A stretch of DNA of 64,000 nucleotides from Microbacterium lemovicicum (GTDB lineage Bacteria > Actinomycetota > Actinomycetes > Actinomycetales > Microbacteriaceae). Position numbers and translations under genes: made by a program. The notes below the pieces were generated by a model. It did no database searches. It had not been told where the DNA came from and was given only the letters and a program-made list of their open reading frames with translations. The DNA is taken from positions 558,001 through 622,000 of the forward strand of contig NZ_CP031423.1 in assembly GCF_003991875.1 (NCBI RefSeq), in the 5' to 3' direction. Shown here one piece after another: positions 48,000 to 57,219 of this stretch (positions are counted from its first letter, which is position 1; each line of letters starts with the position of its first letter).

Positions 48000-48101
48000 C
48001 AGCCTTCCGGAGGTCGCGCGGGCTGATTGGACACCTGTCGCACACGCCGCCGGTGTGCAAGCCCCGCATCTTCACAGCCGAAGTGGGGTAGAACGTCCTG
48101 T

Positions 48102-48131
48102 GGAGGAAAAAAGTTCGACCTCCTATGGAGG
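48102..48131 (+). promoter_or_regulatory. oleA leader: hairpin competing with the ribosome-binding site
   Basis: GGAGG at 48102-48106 can pair with CCTCC at 48119-48123, which lies four bases before a second GGAGG at 48127-48131. The second GGAGG is five bases before TTG 48137 and is the likely ribosome-binding site. The first GGAGG could keep CCTCC from masking the second. The regulatory effect is a suggestion only. Confidence 0.35.
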
Positions 48132-48136
48132 ATCGC

Positions 48137-49159
48137 TTGCCCGGTAATGCTGTTTCCCGTTTCCAGAACGTCGCGCTGTTGTCGGTGGCGAGCGTTCTGC
48201 CCAGTCGGGTGACCACCTCGGATGACATCGAGGGTCGCCTCGGCCCCTCCTTGGCACGCCTCAAATTGCGCAGCGGCCTCCTCAAACGCGTCGCCGGCGT
48301 GCTCGAGCGACGCAACTGGGGTCCGGGAGAGTCGGCCGACAAGGCCACCATCGCGGCAGGGAAGCGCGCGCTGGACGAGGCCGGCGTCGACGCGTCGCAG
48401 GTGGGCCTGCTCATCAACACGTCCGTGACGCGCATGCATCTCGAGCCGTCGGTCGCCGTCGCGCTGCATCACGGGCTCGGGCTGCCCAGCTCCGCGGTGA
48501 ACTTCGACGTCGCGAACGCGTGCCTCGGCTTCATCAACGGGATGTCGCTCGCGGCCACGATGATCGAGTCCGGCCAGATCGACTACGCCATGGTCGTGGC
48601 CGGCGAGGACGCGGACGACATCCAGGTCAACACCATCGAGAGACTCCTCCGCTCCGAGTCCGACCGCGACGGGTTCATGAGCGAGTTCGCCTCGCTCACC
48701 CTGGGCTCGGGGTCCGCCGCAGCCGTGCTCGGCCGGGCCGACGCGCACCCCGAGGGTCACCGCATCCTCGGCGGCGTCACCCGCGCGGCCACGAACTTCC
48801 ACACCCTCTGCGTCGGCAGCGTCGACGGCATGTTCACCGACGCGAAGGCGCTGCTCAAGGGCGGGCTCGACCTCGTGGTCTCGGCGTGGAAGGAGGCGTC
48901 GGCGGAGTGGGACTGGAAGTCGATGAACCGCTACATCACGCACCAGGTCTCGTCGATCCACACCGACGCCATCGTCAAGGCCGTGCACCTCGACCGATCG
49001 AAGGTGCCGACGACCTACCCCCGCTACGGCAATGTCGGTCCGGCCTCCGTGCCGATCACGCTCGCGCAGGAGCAGGACAGCCTGCGTCAGGGCGACCGGG
49101 TGCTGCTCATGGGCGTCGGGTCGGGCCTGAACACCGCCATGATGGAGCTCGCTTGGTGA
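48137..49159 (+). CDS. oleA: OleA, acyl-CoA head-to-head condensing thiolase
   Basis: This 340-residue thiolase-superfamily enzyme (KASIII-like) has catalytic Cys129 in NFDVANACLGFINGM, His in RYITHQVSS and Asn in YPRYGNVGPASVPITLA. OleA joins two fatty acyl-CoA molecules head to head to give a 2-alkyl-3-ketoacid. The neighbours encode the remaining Ole enzymes in order, which separates it from FabH. I prefer TTG 48137 (GGAGG five bases upstream, protein MPGNAVSRFQN); ATG 48125 would place that GGAGG inside the gene. Its stop overlaps the next start (GTGA). Confidence 0.9.
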   Translation: MPGNAVSRFQNVALLSVASVLPSRVTTSDDIEGRLGPSLARLKLRSGLLKRVAGVLERRNWGPGESADKATIAAGKRALDEAGVDASQVGLLINTSVTRMHLEPSVAVALHHGLGLPSSAVNFDVANACLGFINGMSLAATMIESGQIDYAMVVAGEDADDIQVNTIERLLRSESDRDGFMSEFASLTLGSGSAAAVLGRADAHPEGHRILGGVTRAATNFHTLCVGSVDGMFTDAKALLKGGLDLVVSAWKEASAEWDWKSMNRYITHQVSSIHTDAIVKAVHLDRSKVPTTYPRYGNVGPASVPITLAQEQDSLRQGDRVLLMGVGSGLNTAMMELAW

Positions 49160-51834
49160 ACGACGCGACGCGGACGATCGCGGCCCTGCCCGGCATCGAC
49201 GTCCGCGTCAGTCGGACGAGGCTGGTGCCGGAGCGCGACTCCGGAGCGGTGCACGAGTGGCACTACCTCGACACCGGCGCCGAGCTCGAGCGCCGGGGCG
49301 TGCCCGTCGCGGGCACGATCCTCGCCGTCCACGGCAATCCGACCTGGTCGTACCTCTGGCGCGGCATCGTCTCCGCCTCGCTGCGGGCCGCCGAGGCGGG
49401 GCGACCCGCCTGGCGGGTCATCGCCGTCGACCAGCTCGAGATGGGGTTCTCCGCGCGCACCGGCGTCGCCCGCCCGCTCGCGCGCCGAGTCGCCGACCTG
49501 GGCGACCTCACCGCCGATCTGGGGCTCACCGGGCCCGTCGTGACCCTCGCCCACGACTGGGGCGGACCGATCTCCCTCGGCTGGGCCGTGGATCACCCCG
49601 AGCTGCTCGCGGGGGTCATCGCGCTGAACACCGCCGTGCACCACCCTGACGGCGTGCCCATCCCCGCTCCCCTCCGCCTCGCCGGCGCCCGCGGGGTGCT
49701 CGCCAACGGCACCGTCCGCACGACGGCGTTCCTCGACACGACCCTCGCCCTGGGACACCCGGCGCTCGCGCCGGAGGTCAAGGACGCCTTCCGTGCGCCC
49801 TACCGCACGGCGGCACGCCGCACCGGGATCGGGGCGTTCGTCGCCGACATCCCCGTCGATGCGACGCACGGAAGTCACGCCGAGCTCCGGCGCATCTCCT
49901 CGGGCGTCGCCGCCCTCGACGTGCCGGCGCTGTTCCTGTGGGGACCCGCGGACCCGATCTTCGGCGACCGGTACCTCGACGACCTGATCGATCGGATGCC
50001 GCGCGCCGACGTGCACCGATTCGAGGGCTCAGGGCACCTGATCGCCGAGGACCGGCCCTACGCGGACGCCGTCCTCGCCTGGCTCGACGACAACGCGGCC
50101 CGGCTGACGGGGGCGGCACGCGGATCGTCCGCGGGGGAGGCGGCGGAGCAGACCCCGGTCGCCGACGCCGTCGCCGCCGCACGCGACGCGGCGACGTTCG
50201 CACCGCTGTGGGCGGCGCTCGACGCCCGTCGCGACGACGACGGCGTCGCGGTCATCGACATGTCCGCGCGGGCCGGGCGCCCCGCGCGCGTGAGCTGGCG
50301 CCGGCTGGACGACCGCGTACGGAACCTGGCCGCGGGCCTCCGCCGCATCGGCGTGCAGAAGGGCCAGCGCGTCTCGGTGCTCGTCCCGCCCGGACCCACG
50401 CTCACGGCCGTCATCTACGCCTGCCTGCGCATCGGCGCGATCGTCGTCGTGGCCGACGCGGGACTCGGCGTGCGCGGGCTGTCGCGCGCGGTGCGCGGGT
50501 CGTGGCCCGACGTCGTCATCGGGGAGCTGCCCGGGCTGACGGCCGCCCGCGTGCTGGGCTGGCCCGGCATCCGCATCTCCGTCCCGCGCCTCCCGAAGAT
50601 CTCCGCGGCGGCCCTGGGCGTATCCCACGACCTCGCCGGCGTCGCCGCCCTCGGCGCGACCGCGCCGCTGCCGGCGGAGCCCGCGCCCGACGACTCCGCC
50701 GCGATCCTCTTCACCTCCGGCTCCACCGGGCCGGCGAAGGGCGTGGCGTACACGCACCGGCAGCTGTCGGCGCTCCGCGACATCCTCTCCGCGCACTTCG
50801 GCGTGACGGCCGACACCGGCCTCGTGACGGGCTTCGCGCCGTTCGCCCTCCTCGGCCCCGCACTCGGCACCCGCTCGGCCACGCCCGACATGGACGTCTC
50901 CGCGCCCCGCACCCTCACCGCCGCCGCGGTGGCGGCCGCCGTGCGGGCCTCCGATGCGCGCATGGTCTTCCTCTCGCCGGCGGCGATCCTCAACGTCGTC
51001 GCCACCGCGGACGCCCTCACGGCCGACGACCGCGCCGCCCTGGCGACGGTGCAGACGTTCCTCTCGACCGGCGCGCCCGTCGGCGAGCCGCTGCTGGCCG
51101 CCGCGGCCGCGCTCATGCCCGGGGCCGAGCCGCACACGCCGTACGGCATGACGGAGGGCCTCCTCGTCACCGACCTCACGCTCGCCGACATCCGGGGAGT
51201 GTCGGATGCCGCGGACCGCGGTGTCTGCGTCGGACGCGCGATCGAGGGCAACATCGTGCTGATCGACCCGCTCGACGACGACGGCCGCCCCGGCGGTTCG
51301 CCCGGCTCGGCGGCGGGGGTGCTCGGCGAGGTCGTCATCTCCGCCCCGCACCTCAAGACGTCCTACGACCGGCTGTGGCTGACGGACCGCACCGCGGGTG
51401 CCCAGGTGCCCGCGGAGGGCCGCTGGCACCGCACGGGCGACGTCGGCCATCTGGACGCCGACCGGCGGCTGTGGATCGAGGGCCGCCTGCCCCACGTGCT
51501 GACGATGACGGACGGCCCCGTCGCACCGGTCGGGCCCGAACAGCAGATCGAGACCGTGCCGGCCGTGCGCCGCGCCGCGGTCGTCGGCATCGGGCCGCAC
51601 CGGCTGCGTCAGGCGGTGGCCGTCGTGGAGACGACCCCGCCCGCCGGGCGCCCTGCGCTGGCCGGACCCGAGGTCACCGCGGCCGTGCGCAGCGCGACCG
51701 ACCTCCCGCTGGCCGCGGTGCTCGTGGTGCCGGAGCTGCCGACCGACATCCGCCACAACTCCAAGATCGACCGCACGCGACTGTCGGCGTGGGCCGAGGG
51801 CGTGCTCTCGGGCGGACGGACGGCGCGGCCGTGA
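49156..51834 (+). CDS. oleBC: Fused OleB beta-lactone decarboxylase and OleC beta-lactone synthetase
   Basis: This 892-residue protein joins two enzymes. Residues about 1-310 are an alpha/beta-hydrolase of the haloalkane-dehalogenase type (AVHGNPTWSYLWRG, nucleophile Asp in LAHDWGGPISLGW, His in GSGHLIAED), which is OleB. Residues about 350-890 are an AMP-forming synthetase (ILFTSGSTGPAKGVAYTHRQ, PYGMTEG, TGDVGHLD, terminal Lys in IRHNSKIDRTRL), which is OleC. OleC closes the beta-hydroxy acid to a beta-lactone and OleB decarboxylates it to a cis-olefin. The fusion is known from actinobacteria. It starts at GTG 49156, overlapping oleA, and its last base is shared with the oleD ATG. Confidence 0.93.
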   Translation: MNDATRTIAALPGIDVRVSRTRLVPERDSGAVHEWHYLDTGAELERRGVPVAGTILAVHGNPTWSYLWRGIVSASLRAAEAGRPAWRVIAVDQLEMGFSARTGVARPLARRVADLGDLTADLGLTGPVVTLAHDWGGPISLGWAVDHPELLAGVIALNTAVHHPDGVPIPAPLRLAGARGVLANGTVRTTAFLDTTLALGHPALAPEVKDAFRAPYRTAARRTGIGAFVADIPVDATHGSHAELRRISSGVAALDVPALFLWGPADPIFGDRYLDDLIDRMPRADVHRFEGSGHLIAEDRPYADAVLAWLDDNAARLTGAARGSSAGEAAEQTPVADAVAAARDAATFAPLWAALDARRDDDGVAVIDMSARAGRPARVSWRRLDDRVRNLAAGLRRIGVQKGQRVSVLVPPGPTLTAVIYACLRIGAIVVVADAGLGVRGLSRAVRGSWPDVVIGELPGLTAARVLGWPGIRISVPRLPKISAAALGVSHDLAGVAALGATAPLPAEPAPDDSAAILFTSGSTGPAKGVAYTHRQLSALRDILSAHFGVTADTGLVTGFAPFALLGPALGTRSATPDMDVSAPRTLTAAAVAAAVRASDARMVFLSPAAILNVVATADALTADDRAALATVQTFLSTGAPVGEPLLAAAAALMPGAEPHTPYGMTEGLLVTDLTLADIRGVSDAADRGVCVGRAIEGNIVLIDPLDDDGRPGGSPGSAAGVLGEVVISAPHLKTSYDRLWLTDRTAGAQVPAEGRWHRTGDVGHLDADRRLWIEGRLPHVLTMTDGPVAPVGPEQQIETVPAVRRAAVVGIGPHRLRQAVAVVETTPPAGRPALAGPEVTAAVRSATDLPLAAVLVVPELPTDIRHNSKIDRTRLSAWAEGVLSGGRTARP

Positions 51835-52805
51835 TGGTCACCGTCACCGGCGCCTCCGGCTACCTGGGGCGCGCCGTCGCGGCGGAGCTGATCGCCGCCG
51901 GTCACGAGGTGCGCACGCTGCAGCGCCGCCCGAGCACCGTCGCCGGCGCCACGGACGTGCTCGGCTCGATCGACGACCCCGCCGTCGTGGCGCGGGCCCT
52001 GGACGGCGCCGAGGGCGTCGTCCACCTCGCGGCGAAGGTATCCCTCGCCGGCGACCCGGCCGAGTTCCGCACCGTCAACGTCGAGGGCACGAGACGGCTC
52101 CTCGATGAGGCCGGCCGAGCCGGGGCATCCCGTTTCGTGCAGGTCTCCTCGCCGTCGGTCGCCCACGCGGGCGCCTCGCTCGCCGGCGTCGGGGCGGATC
52201 CGGCGTCTCCGGCCGACGCCCGCGGCGAGTACGCCCGCACGAAGGCCGAAGCGGAGCTCCTCGCCCTCGCCCGCGACTCGGCCGCCCTGCACGTCGTCGC
52301 CGTCCGCCCCCATCTCGTGTGGGGACCGGGCGACACCCAGCTCGTCGGCCGCATCGTCGACCGCGCGCGTCGCGGGCGTCTGCCCCTCCTCGACGGCGGT
52401 CGCGCCCTCATCGACTCCACCTACATCGACAACGCCGCGACCGGCATCGCGGCGGCGCTGCATCAGGCCCCGGCCGTGCACGGGCGGGCGTTCGTCATCA
52501 CGAACGGCGAGCCGCGACCCGTCGGCGAACTGCTGGCCGGAATCTGCCTCGCCTCGGGCGTGCGCCCGCCGTCGTGGAGCGTCCCCGCGGGGGTGGCGCG
52601 GGCGGCCGGCTCGCTGATCGAGCGCGCGTGGGCGCTGCGCCCGGGCGCAGACGAGCCGCCGATGACGCGGTTCCTGGCAGAGCAGCTCTCCACCGCGCAC
52701 TGGTTCGACCAGCGCGAGACGCGCGCGGCGCTGCAGTGGGCTCCGGCCGTGTCGATCGACGAGGGTCTGCGACGCCTCGCGAGCCACGCCGCGGCGGGCC
52801 GCTAG
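51834..52805 (+). CDS. oleD: OleD, NAD(P)H-dependent 2-alkyl-3-ketoacid reductase
   Basis: This 323-residue extended SDR has the N-terminal nucleotide-binding motif VTGASGYLGRAVAAEL, a catalytic Ser in VQVSSPSVAH and YARTK as the YxxxK pair. RPHLVWGPGD and ALIDSTYIDNAATGIAAAL are family segments of 3-beta-HSD-like reductases. It reduces the OleA product to the 2-alkyl-3-hydroxyacid, the step between OleA and OleC. The ATG overlaps the oleBC stop by one base (TGATG), and GTG 51831 is also possible. It closes the ole operon. Confidence 0.92.
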   Translation: MVTVTGASGYLGRAVAAELIAAGHEVRTLQRRPSTVAGATDVLGSIDDPAVVARALDGAEGVVHLAAKVSLAGDPAEFRTVNVEGTRRLLDEAGRAGASRFVQVSSPSVAHAGASLAGVGADPASPADARGEYARTKAEAELLALARDSAALHVVAVRPHLVWGPGDTQLVGRIVDRARRGRLPLLDGGRALIDSTYIDNAATGIAAALHQAPAVHGRAFVITNGEPRPVGELLAGICLASGVRPPSWSVPAGVARAAGSLIERAWALRPGADEPPMTRFLAEQLSTAHWFDQRETRAALQWAPAVSIDEGLRRLASHAAAGR

Positions 52806-52853
52806 CGCGCTCACGCGGCTGGGGGTGCGCCCCGCTCCGGTGCGCCGTGCATG

Positions 52854-52885
52854 GCGGACTTCGATCCTCCGGGAGTCCGCATTTC
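52854..52885 (+). terminator. Possible terminator after the ole operon
   Basis: GCGGACT at 52854-52860 and AGTCCGC at 52874-52880 pair across a 13-base loop and are followed by ATTTCCC, about 50 bases after the oleD stop. The stem is modest. Confidence 0.45.
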
Positions 52886-52897
52886 CCTTGCGCTCCC

Positions 52898-52916
52898 TCA
52901 TACGTCATTCATATGA
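52898..52916. promoter_or_regulatory. TCATA-N9-TATGA dyad before the secreted beta-helix gene
   Basis: The 18-base core ATACGTCATTCATATGAT (52900-52917) matches ATAGGTCACATGTATGAT at 59690 in 13 of 18 positions, including the ATA-GTCA and TATGAT blocks. Both contain TCATA and TATGA arms separated by nine bases. It is a candidate site for the GntR regulator at 63387. Confidence 0.6.
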
Positions 52917-53013
52917 TGTTTGCAGGTGCCCCCCGCACCACCCGTCCACAAGGTCGTGATCGGATCGCGGCTCCTGCGTACGGGCATTCCTCTCCGGACA
53001 AGGAGTCCACCCC

Positions 53014-56000
53014 GTGAAGATCAGCCATCTCCGCGGCGGAGCGTTGGCGGTGATCGGTGCCCTGGCGGTATCCGTCGCCGTCGCCACCCCCGCCGCAGCT
53101 GCTGCGCCGAAGACCCTCCACACCTCGCCGGACGGGTCGGGCGACGCCTGCACCGTCGGTCAGCCCTGCTCGCTGCCCACCGCCAAAGACCGCGTGAAGG
53201 ACCTCGTCGCGGGAGGGGGCGTCGACGTCGTCGTCGAACTCGCCGACGGCACCTACCGCGTCGACGAGCCGCTCGAGTTCCGTCCCGAGGATGCCGGCGG
53301 TGCCGACGGGTCGGTCCGCTGGACCGCGGCGCGCGGTGCCTCGCCGATCGTCTCCGGTGCCCAGCAGGTGTCGGGCTGGACCGTCTCGGATGCCGACGCC
53401 GGCATCTGGGTGGCGGACACGCCGCAGGGCGTCGACACCCGTCAGCTCTACGTGAACGGCGTGTACGCGCAGCGCGCGCAGCGCCAGGTCGCCGGAGCCG
53501 ATCTGGCGCTGGATGAGACCGGCATCACGCTGAAGAACCCCGACCTCGCGTTCATGAACGACCTGCCGCAGCCGGACCGGGTGGAGTTCGAGGCGAAGGG
53601 CGACTTCACCTACCGGTATTCGCCGGTGGCGTCGATCGCGGACAACAAGGCGACCATGGACCAGCCCGCGTGGGAGAACAACACGTGGGGATGGGACACG
53701 CCGCAGTTCGCGCTGCTCGGCGGATCGACCTATTGGTTCTCCAATGCCCTCGCCTTCCTCGACGAGATGAACGAGTGGTACATCGACCCGGACGCCGGGA
53801 AGCTGTACTACAAGCCCGGTGCCGGGGTCGACCCGAACACGCTCGACGTCGAGCTGCCGCGGGTCGAGGTGCTCATGAGCATCGGCGGCACGTACGACGA
53901 GCCGCTGCAGAACCTCGCCTTCGAGGACATCACCTTCACAGGCACCTCCTGGCTCGGACCCTCCACCGACGGCTACGCCACCCAGCAGAACGGGTCCTAC
54001 ATCAAGGACCACTACGACTACCGGCCGGCTGATGCCTTCACCAGCTGCTCCCGCGGCTGCGAGCTCTTCGAGCGCGCGCGCACCAGCTGGTACCAGGAGC
54101 CGGCGGCCGTGCAGGTCTCCGCGGCCTCCGGGGTGCAATTCGAGCGCAACCTCTTCATCACGCTCGGCTCCTCCGCTCTCGGCATCGGCAACGACACCAA
54201 CGCCGCGCTGAGCGGCGTCGGCCTGGGCGCGAGCGACATCCAGGTCATCGGCAACCGCTTCACCGAGGTCGGCGGCCACGGCGTCTTCGTCGGCGGCAAC
54301 CGTCCCGAGGCGCATCACCCCGACGACGAGCGGATGATCAACCACGACATCACGGTCGAGCACAACACGGTGACGCGGGCGGCGGTCGAGTACAAGGACA
54401 ACTCCGGCATCCTCAGCACGTACGTCACCAACGCGCGCATCCAGAACAACGAGGTCTCCAACGTCGCCTACGACGGCATCGACACCGGCTACGGCTGGGG
54501 CATGAACGACGCCGGCGGCAACGACGAGTACACCAAGCGCGGGTACTACAACTGGAACACCCGCTACGAGACGCCGACCACGCTGAAGGACAACGTCGTC
54601 GCGGGCAACCTCGTGCACAACACCAAGTCGCAGTTCGCGGACGGCGGCTCGATCTACAACCTCTCGGCGAGCCCGGGATCTGTGACCGAGCGCAACTACC
54701 TGTACAACGTCTCCGGTGTCGGTCTGTACCTCGACGAGGGCACGCGATCGACGATCTACCGGCAGAACGTGCTGCAGGGCACCAGCCCGTGGGTCTTCAC
54801 CAACGCGTACAACGCCACGAACACGAGCGACAACCTCCTCACGCAGAACTGGTACAACTCCGGCGGCGCGCAGACTCCGAACCTCGAGTCCAACCGCAAC
54901 CGTCTCGTGGACAACGTGCAGGTCTCCGGGCTGAACTGGCCGGACGCCGCGCGTCAGGTGATCTGCGAGGCCGGCGTCCCCGCCGATCTGCGGACCACGC
55001 TCAACGGGAACCTGTTCAGCGAGAACGCCGCCTGCGGCAGCACCGGAGATCCCGTCAAGAAGCCCTACTCGACGACCGCCACCTCGGCCTCGAGCTCGTA
55101 CTTCGCTCAGGCCGACGGGTCCTTCGCGATCCGCGCCCAGGGCGCGGACGTGTGGGGCGGCGGCGGACAGCGGGATGACGCCTACGGGTCCATCTTCCAG
55201 AAGGACGCCGTCAACGGAGCCTCGAGCGTCTCGGCGCGCGTCGACACGATCGGCGACGCGAACGCCTGGGCGAAGTCGGGCGTCATGATCCGCAACGACA
55301 TCGACCAGCCCGGTGCGTCTGCCGGCTACGCGCTCGTGGCCGTCACCCCCCGCAACGGCGTCGCGTTCCACTGGGACGCCGACGGCGACGGCTACGTCGA
55401 GAGCTCCGCCGCGGCGAACGTGAACACGTTCCGCCCGGTGTGGGTCAAGCTCGACCGGGCAGGGGATCAGGTCAGCGCCTGGTACTCCTACGACGGTGCG
55501 AACTACGCGCAGGTCGGCTCCACCGTCGCGCTGAAGAACGCCGCGTCGGTGCAGGATGCCGGCATCTTCTCGTCGTCGCACGACACCGGCCGGTCGGCCG
55601 TCAATGTGTTCAGCGACCTCGCGATCGAGCGCGACACGGTGAAGCCGACGGCGACGCTGGCCGCGCCGACGACGGCCGGACCGTTCACCGCGCTCGACCT
55701 CCAGGTCGACGCGGCCGATGACCGCGGCCTGTCCAAGATCGTGGCGAACGTCTACAAGGGCGGCACGCTCGTCAAGAGCACGCAGTCCGCGGTGGCGGGG
55801 GGCGCGACGAGCGCGACCCACACGGCGTCGGTCTCGCTGCCCGACGGCGAGTACCAGCTCAAGTACAACGCGCACGACCTGGCCGGCAATGTCTCGAAGA
55901 CCGGGACGTTCGCGTTCACGATCGACGCGACCGCGCCGACCGCGACGGTGAAGGACGGCGCGCAGTTCACCGTGGCGACCGGGGCGACCTACGACAAGGT

Positions 56001-56196
56001 GAGCTTCAAGCTCTACGACGCCGGTCGCGTCGACAAGGTCGAGCTGAACGGGGTGGTGAAGGACCTGTCGAACAACGCGTGGTCCGACGTCAACTTCGTG
56101 ACGCCCGGCGTGTTCGGCGCGGTGAAGGGTCTCAACACCCTGGTGGTGTTCGATGTCGCGGGCAACACCGCGACGACGACCTTCACGCTCAACTGA
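53014..56196 (+). CDS. Secreted right-handed beta-helix protein, probable polysaccharide-active enzyme
   Basis: This 1060-residue protein has a Sec signal peptide (GGALAVIGALAVSVAVATPAAAAA). A beta-helix domain at about 100-690 has repeated short N/D-rich coils (IQVIGNRFTEVGGHGVFVGG, DITVEHNTVTRAAVEYKDNSGI, RIQNNEVSNVAYDGIDTGYG). A beta-sandwich module at about 690-870 reads YGSIFQKDAVNGASSVSARVDTIGDANAWAKSG. One or two Ig-like repeats lie at the C-terminus (DRGLSKIVANVYKGGTLV, DGEYQLKYNAHDLAGN). Polysaccharide lyases and several glycoside hydrolase families share the helix; catalytic residues cannot be assigned by eye. The start is GTG with AAGGAG eight bases upstream. Context with kduD, kdgK and eda suggests a uronic-acid-containing substrate. 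Confidence 0.85.
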   Translation: MKISHLRGGALAVIGALAVSVAVATPAAAAAPKTLHTSPDGSGDACTVGQPCSLPTAKDRVKDLVAGGGVDVVVELADGTYRVDEPLEFRPEDAGGADGSVRWTAARGASPIVSGAQQVSGWTVSDADAGIWVADTPQGVDTRQLYVNGVYAQRAQRQVAGADLALDETGITLKNPDLAFMNDLPQPDRVEFEAKGDFTYRYSPVASIADNKATMDQPAWENNTWGWDTPQFALLGGSTYWFSNALAFLDEMNEWYIDPDAGKLYYKPGAGVDPNTLDVELPRVEVLMSIGGTYDEPLQNLAFEDITFTGTSWLGPSTDGYATQQNGSYIKDHYDYRPADAFTSCSRGCELFERARTSWYQEPAAVQVSAASGVQFERNLFITLGSSALGIGNDTNAALSGVGLGASDIQVIGNRFTEVGGHGVFVGGNRPEAHHPDDERMINHDITVEHNTVTRAAVEYKDNSGILSTYVTNARIQNNEVSNVAYDGIDTGYGWGMNDAGGNDEYTKRGYYNWNTRYETPTTLKDNVVAGNLVHNTKSQFADGGSIYNLSASPGSVTERNYLYNVSGVGLYLDEGTRSTIYRQNVLQGTSPWVFTNAYNATNTSDNLLTQNWYNSGGAQTPNLESNRNRLVDNVQVSGLNWPDAARQVICEAGVPADLRTTLNGNLFSENAACGSTGDPVKKPYSTTATSASSSYFAQADGSFAIRAQGADVWGGGGQRDDAYGSIFQKDAVNGASSVSARVDTIGDANAWAKSGVMIRNDIDQPGASAGYALVAVTPRNGVAFHWDADGDGYVESSAAANVNTFRPVWVKLDRAGDQVSAWYSYDGANYAQVGSTVALKNAASVQDAGIFSSSHDTGRSAVNVFSDLAIERDTVKPTATLAAPTTAGPFTALDLQVDAADDRGLSKIVANVYKGGTLVKSTQSAVAGGATSATHTASVSLPDGEYQLKYNAHDLAGNVSKTGTFAFTIDATAPTATVKDGAQFTVATGATYDKVSFKLYDAGRVDKVELNGVVKDLSNNAWSDVNFVTPGVFGAVKGLNTLVVFDVAGNTATTTFTLN

Positions 56197-56199
56197 CGA

Positions 56200-56244
56200 C
56201 ACGACGATGCCCCCTCGTTCGGTGAACGAGGGGGCATCGTCGTG
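56200..56244. terminator. Strong bidirectional terminator
   Basis: Arms of 21 bases (56200-56220 and 56224-56244, beginning CACGACGATGCCCCCTCG) are perfectly complementary around the loop GGT. It lies between the convergent beta-helix and kdgK genes. Confidence 0.9.
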
Positions 56245-56277
56245 CGTGGACGAACCGGGCAGGTCAGCCCTGGACCG

Positions 56278-57219
56278 TCAGCGCTGGACGGGGTCCGACG
56301 CGGAGGCGGCGAGCAGGTCCAGCTGACGACGGTGGGGGAGGCTCTCCCAGTCGCCGCGGCCCAGACAGGCGAACGCGCCCGCAGCCACCGCCGTGTCGAG
56401 GCGCTGCTCGGCGGGGGAACCTGCGAGCAGCTCGGCCAGGTACCCCGCGACGAAGGCGTCACCGGCTCCGACCGTGTCGACCGGCACGATCGGCAGCGCG
56501 CTTCGTCGCAGCATCCGACCGCCGTCGAGCACCAGCGCACCGCGCTCGCCCAGCTTCAGGGCGACGACGGAGGGGCCGAGAGCGGCGATCCGGGTCACCA
56601 GCTCCTCCTCGTCGCCCGCGCCGACGAGGAGTTCGGCCTCGTCCGCTCCGGCGAAGACGAGATCCGCGGATGCCGCGAGCCTCCGGTAGAGCGCACGCGG
56701 GTCACGTCCGCGCCACAGCGACGGACGGTGGTTGACGTCGAAGGAGACCGCGATGCCGGCCGCGCGGGCGACCTCGACAGCTTCGTCCACGGCGGCGGCG
56801 GCGCTCTCGGAGAGCGCAGGGGTGATGCCGGTCACGTGCAGCACCGACGAGCTGCGCAGCAGCGCGGGGTCGATGTCGTCGGGTGCGAGCCGACTGCCCG
56901 CACTGCCCGCCCGCCAGTACTGGACCGAGATGCGACCGGGTGCGGACTCGGCCTTCATCATCGCCCCGGTGCCTGCCGCGTCATCGATCCGCACCACGGC
57001 GTGAACGCCCTCGGCGCGCAGTTCGCGGGCGATCCGCCGACCGGCGACGTCGTCGCCCACGCGCCCGACCCAGGTGGCGGCGCCGCCGAGTCGGGCGACG
57101 CCGATCGCGACATTGCTCTCCGCACCGCCGAACGACAGCCGGTAGGCGTCGCCCTCGCCCGATTCGACGGGCCGGAACAGCGCCATCGTCTCGCCGAGGG
57201 TGACGAGCCCGCCGGTCAC
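56278..57219 (-). CDS. kdgK: 2-keto-3-deoxygluconate kinase, PfkB family
   Basis: This 313-residue kinase has the N-terminal GETMALFRPV and GGAESNVAIGVARLG typical of KDG kinases, and VSFDVNHRPSLWRG. The PfkB signature DTVGAGDAFVAGYLAEL contains the catalytic Asp. It phosphorylates 2-keto-3-deoxygluconate to KDPG, the substrate of the aldolase encoded directly upstream. Start and upstream stop overlap by four bases. It is the last gene of the operon. Confidence 0.9.
   Translation of the reverse strand: MTGGLVTLGETMALFRPVESGEGDAYRLSFGGAESNVAIGVARLGGAATWVGRVGDDVAGRRIARELRAEGVHAVVRIDDAAGTGAMMKAESAPGRISVQYWRAGSAGSRLAPDDIDPALLRSSSVLHVTGITPALSESAAAAVDEAVEVARAAGIAVSFDVNHRPSLWRGRDPRALYRRLAASADLVFAGADEAELLVGAGDEEELVTRIAALGPSVVALKLGERGALVLDGGRMLRRSALPIVPVDTVGAGDAFVAGYLAELLAGSPAEQRLDTAVAAGAFACLGRGDWESLPHRRQLDLLAASASDPVQR

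Noticed and set aside
52909..56202. A 1097-codon minus-strand open frame opposite the beta-helix gene
   Set aside because: The Val/Arg/Asp-rich translation has no motifs and would overlap the operator and terminator. The plus strand has a signal peptide, ribosome-binding site and repeats.
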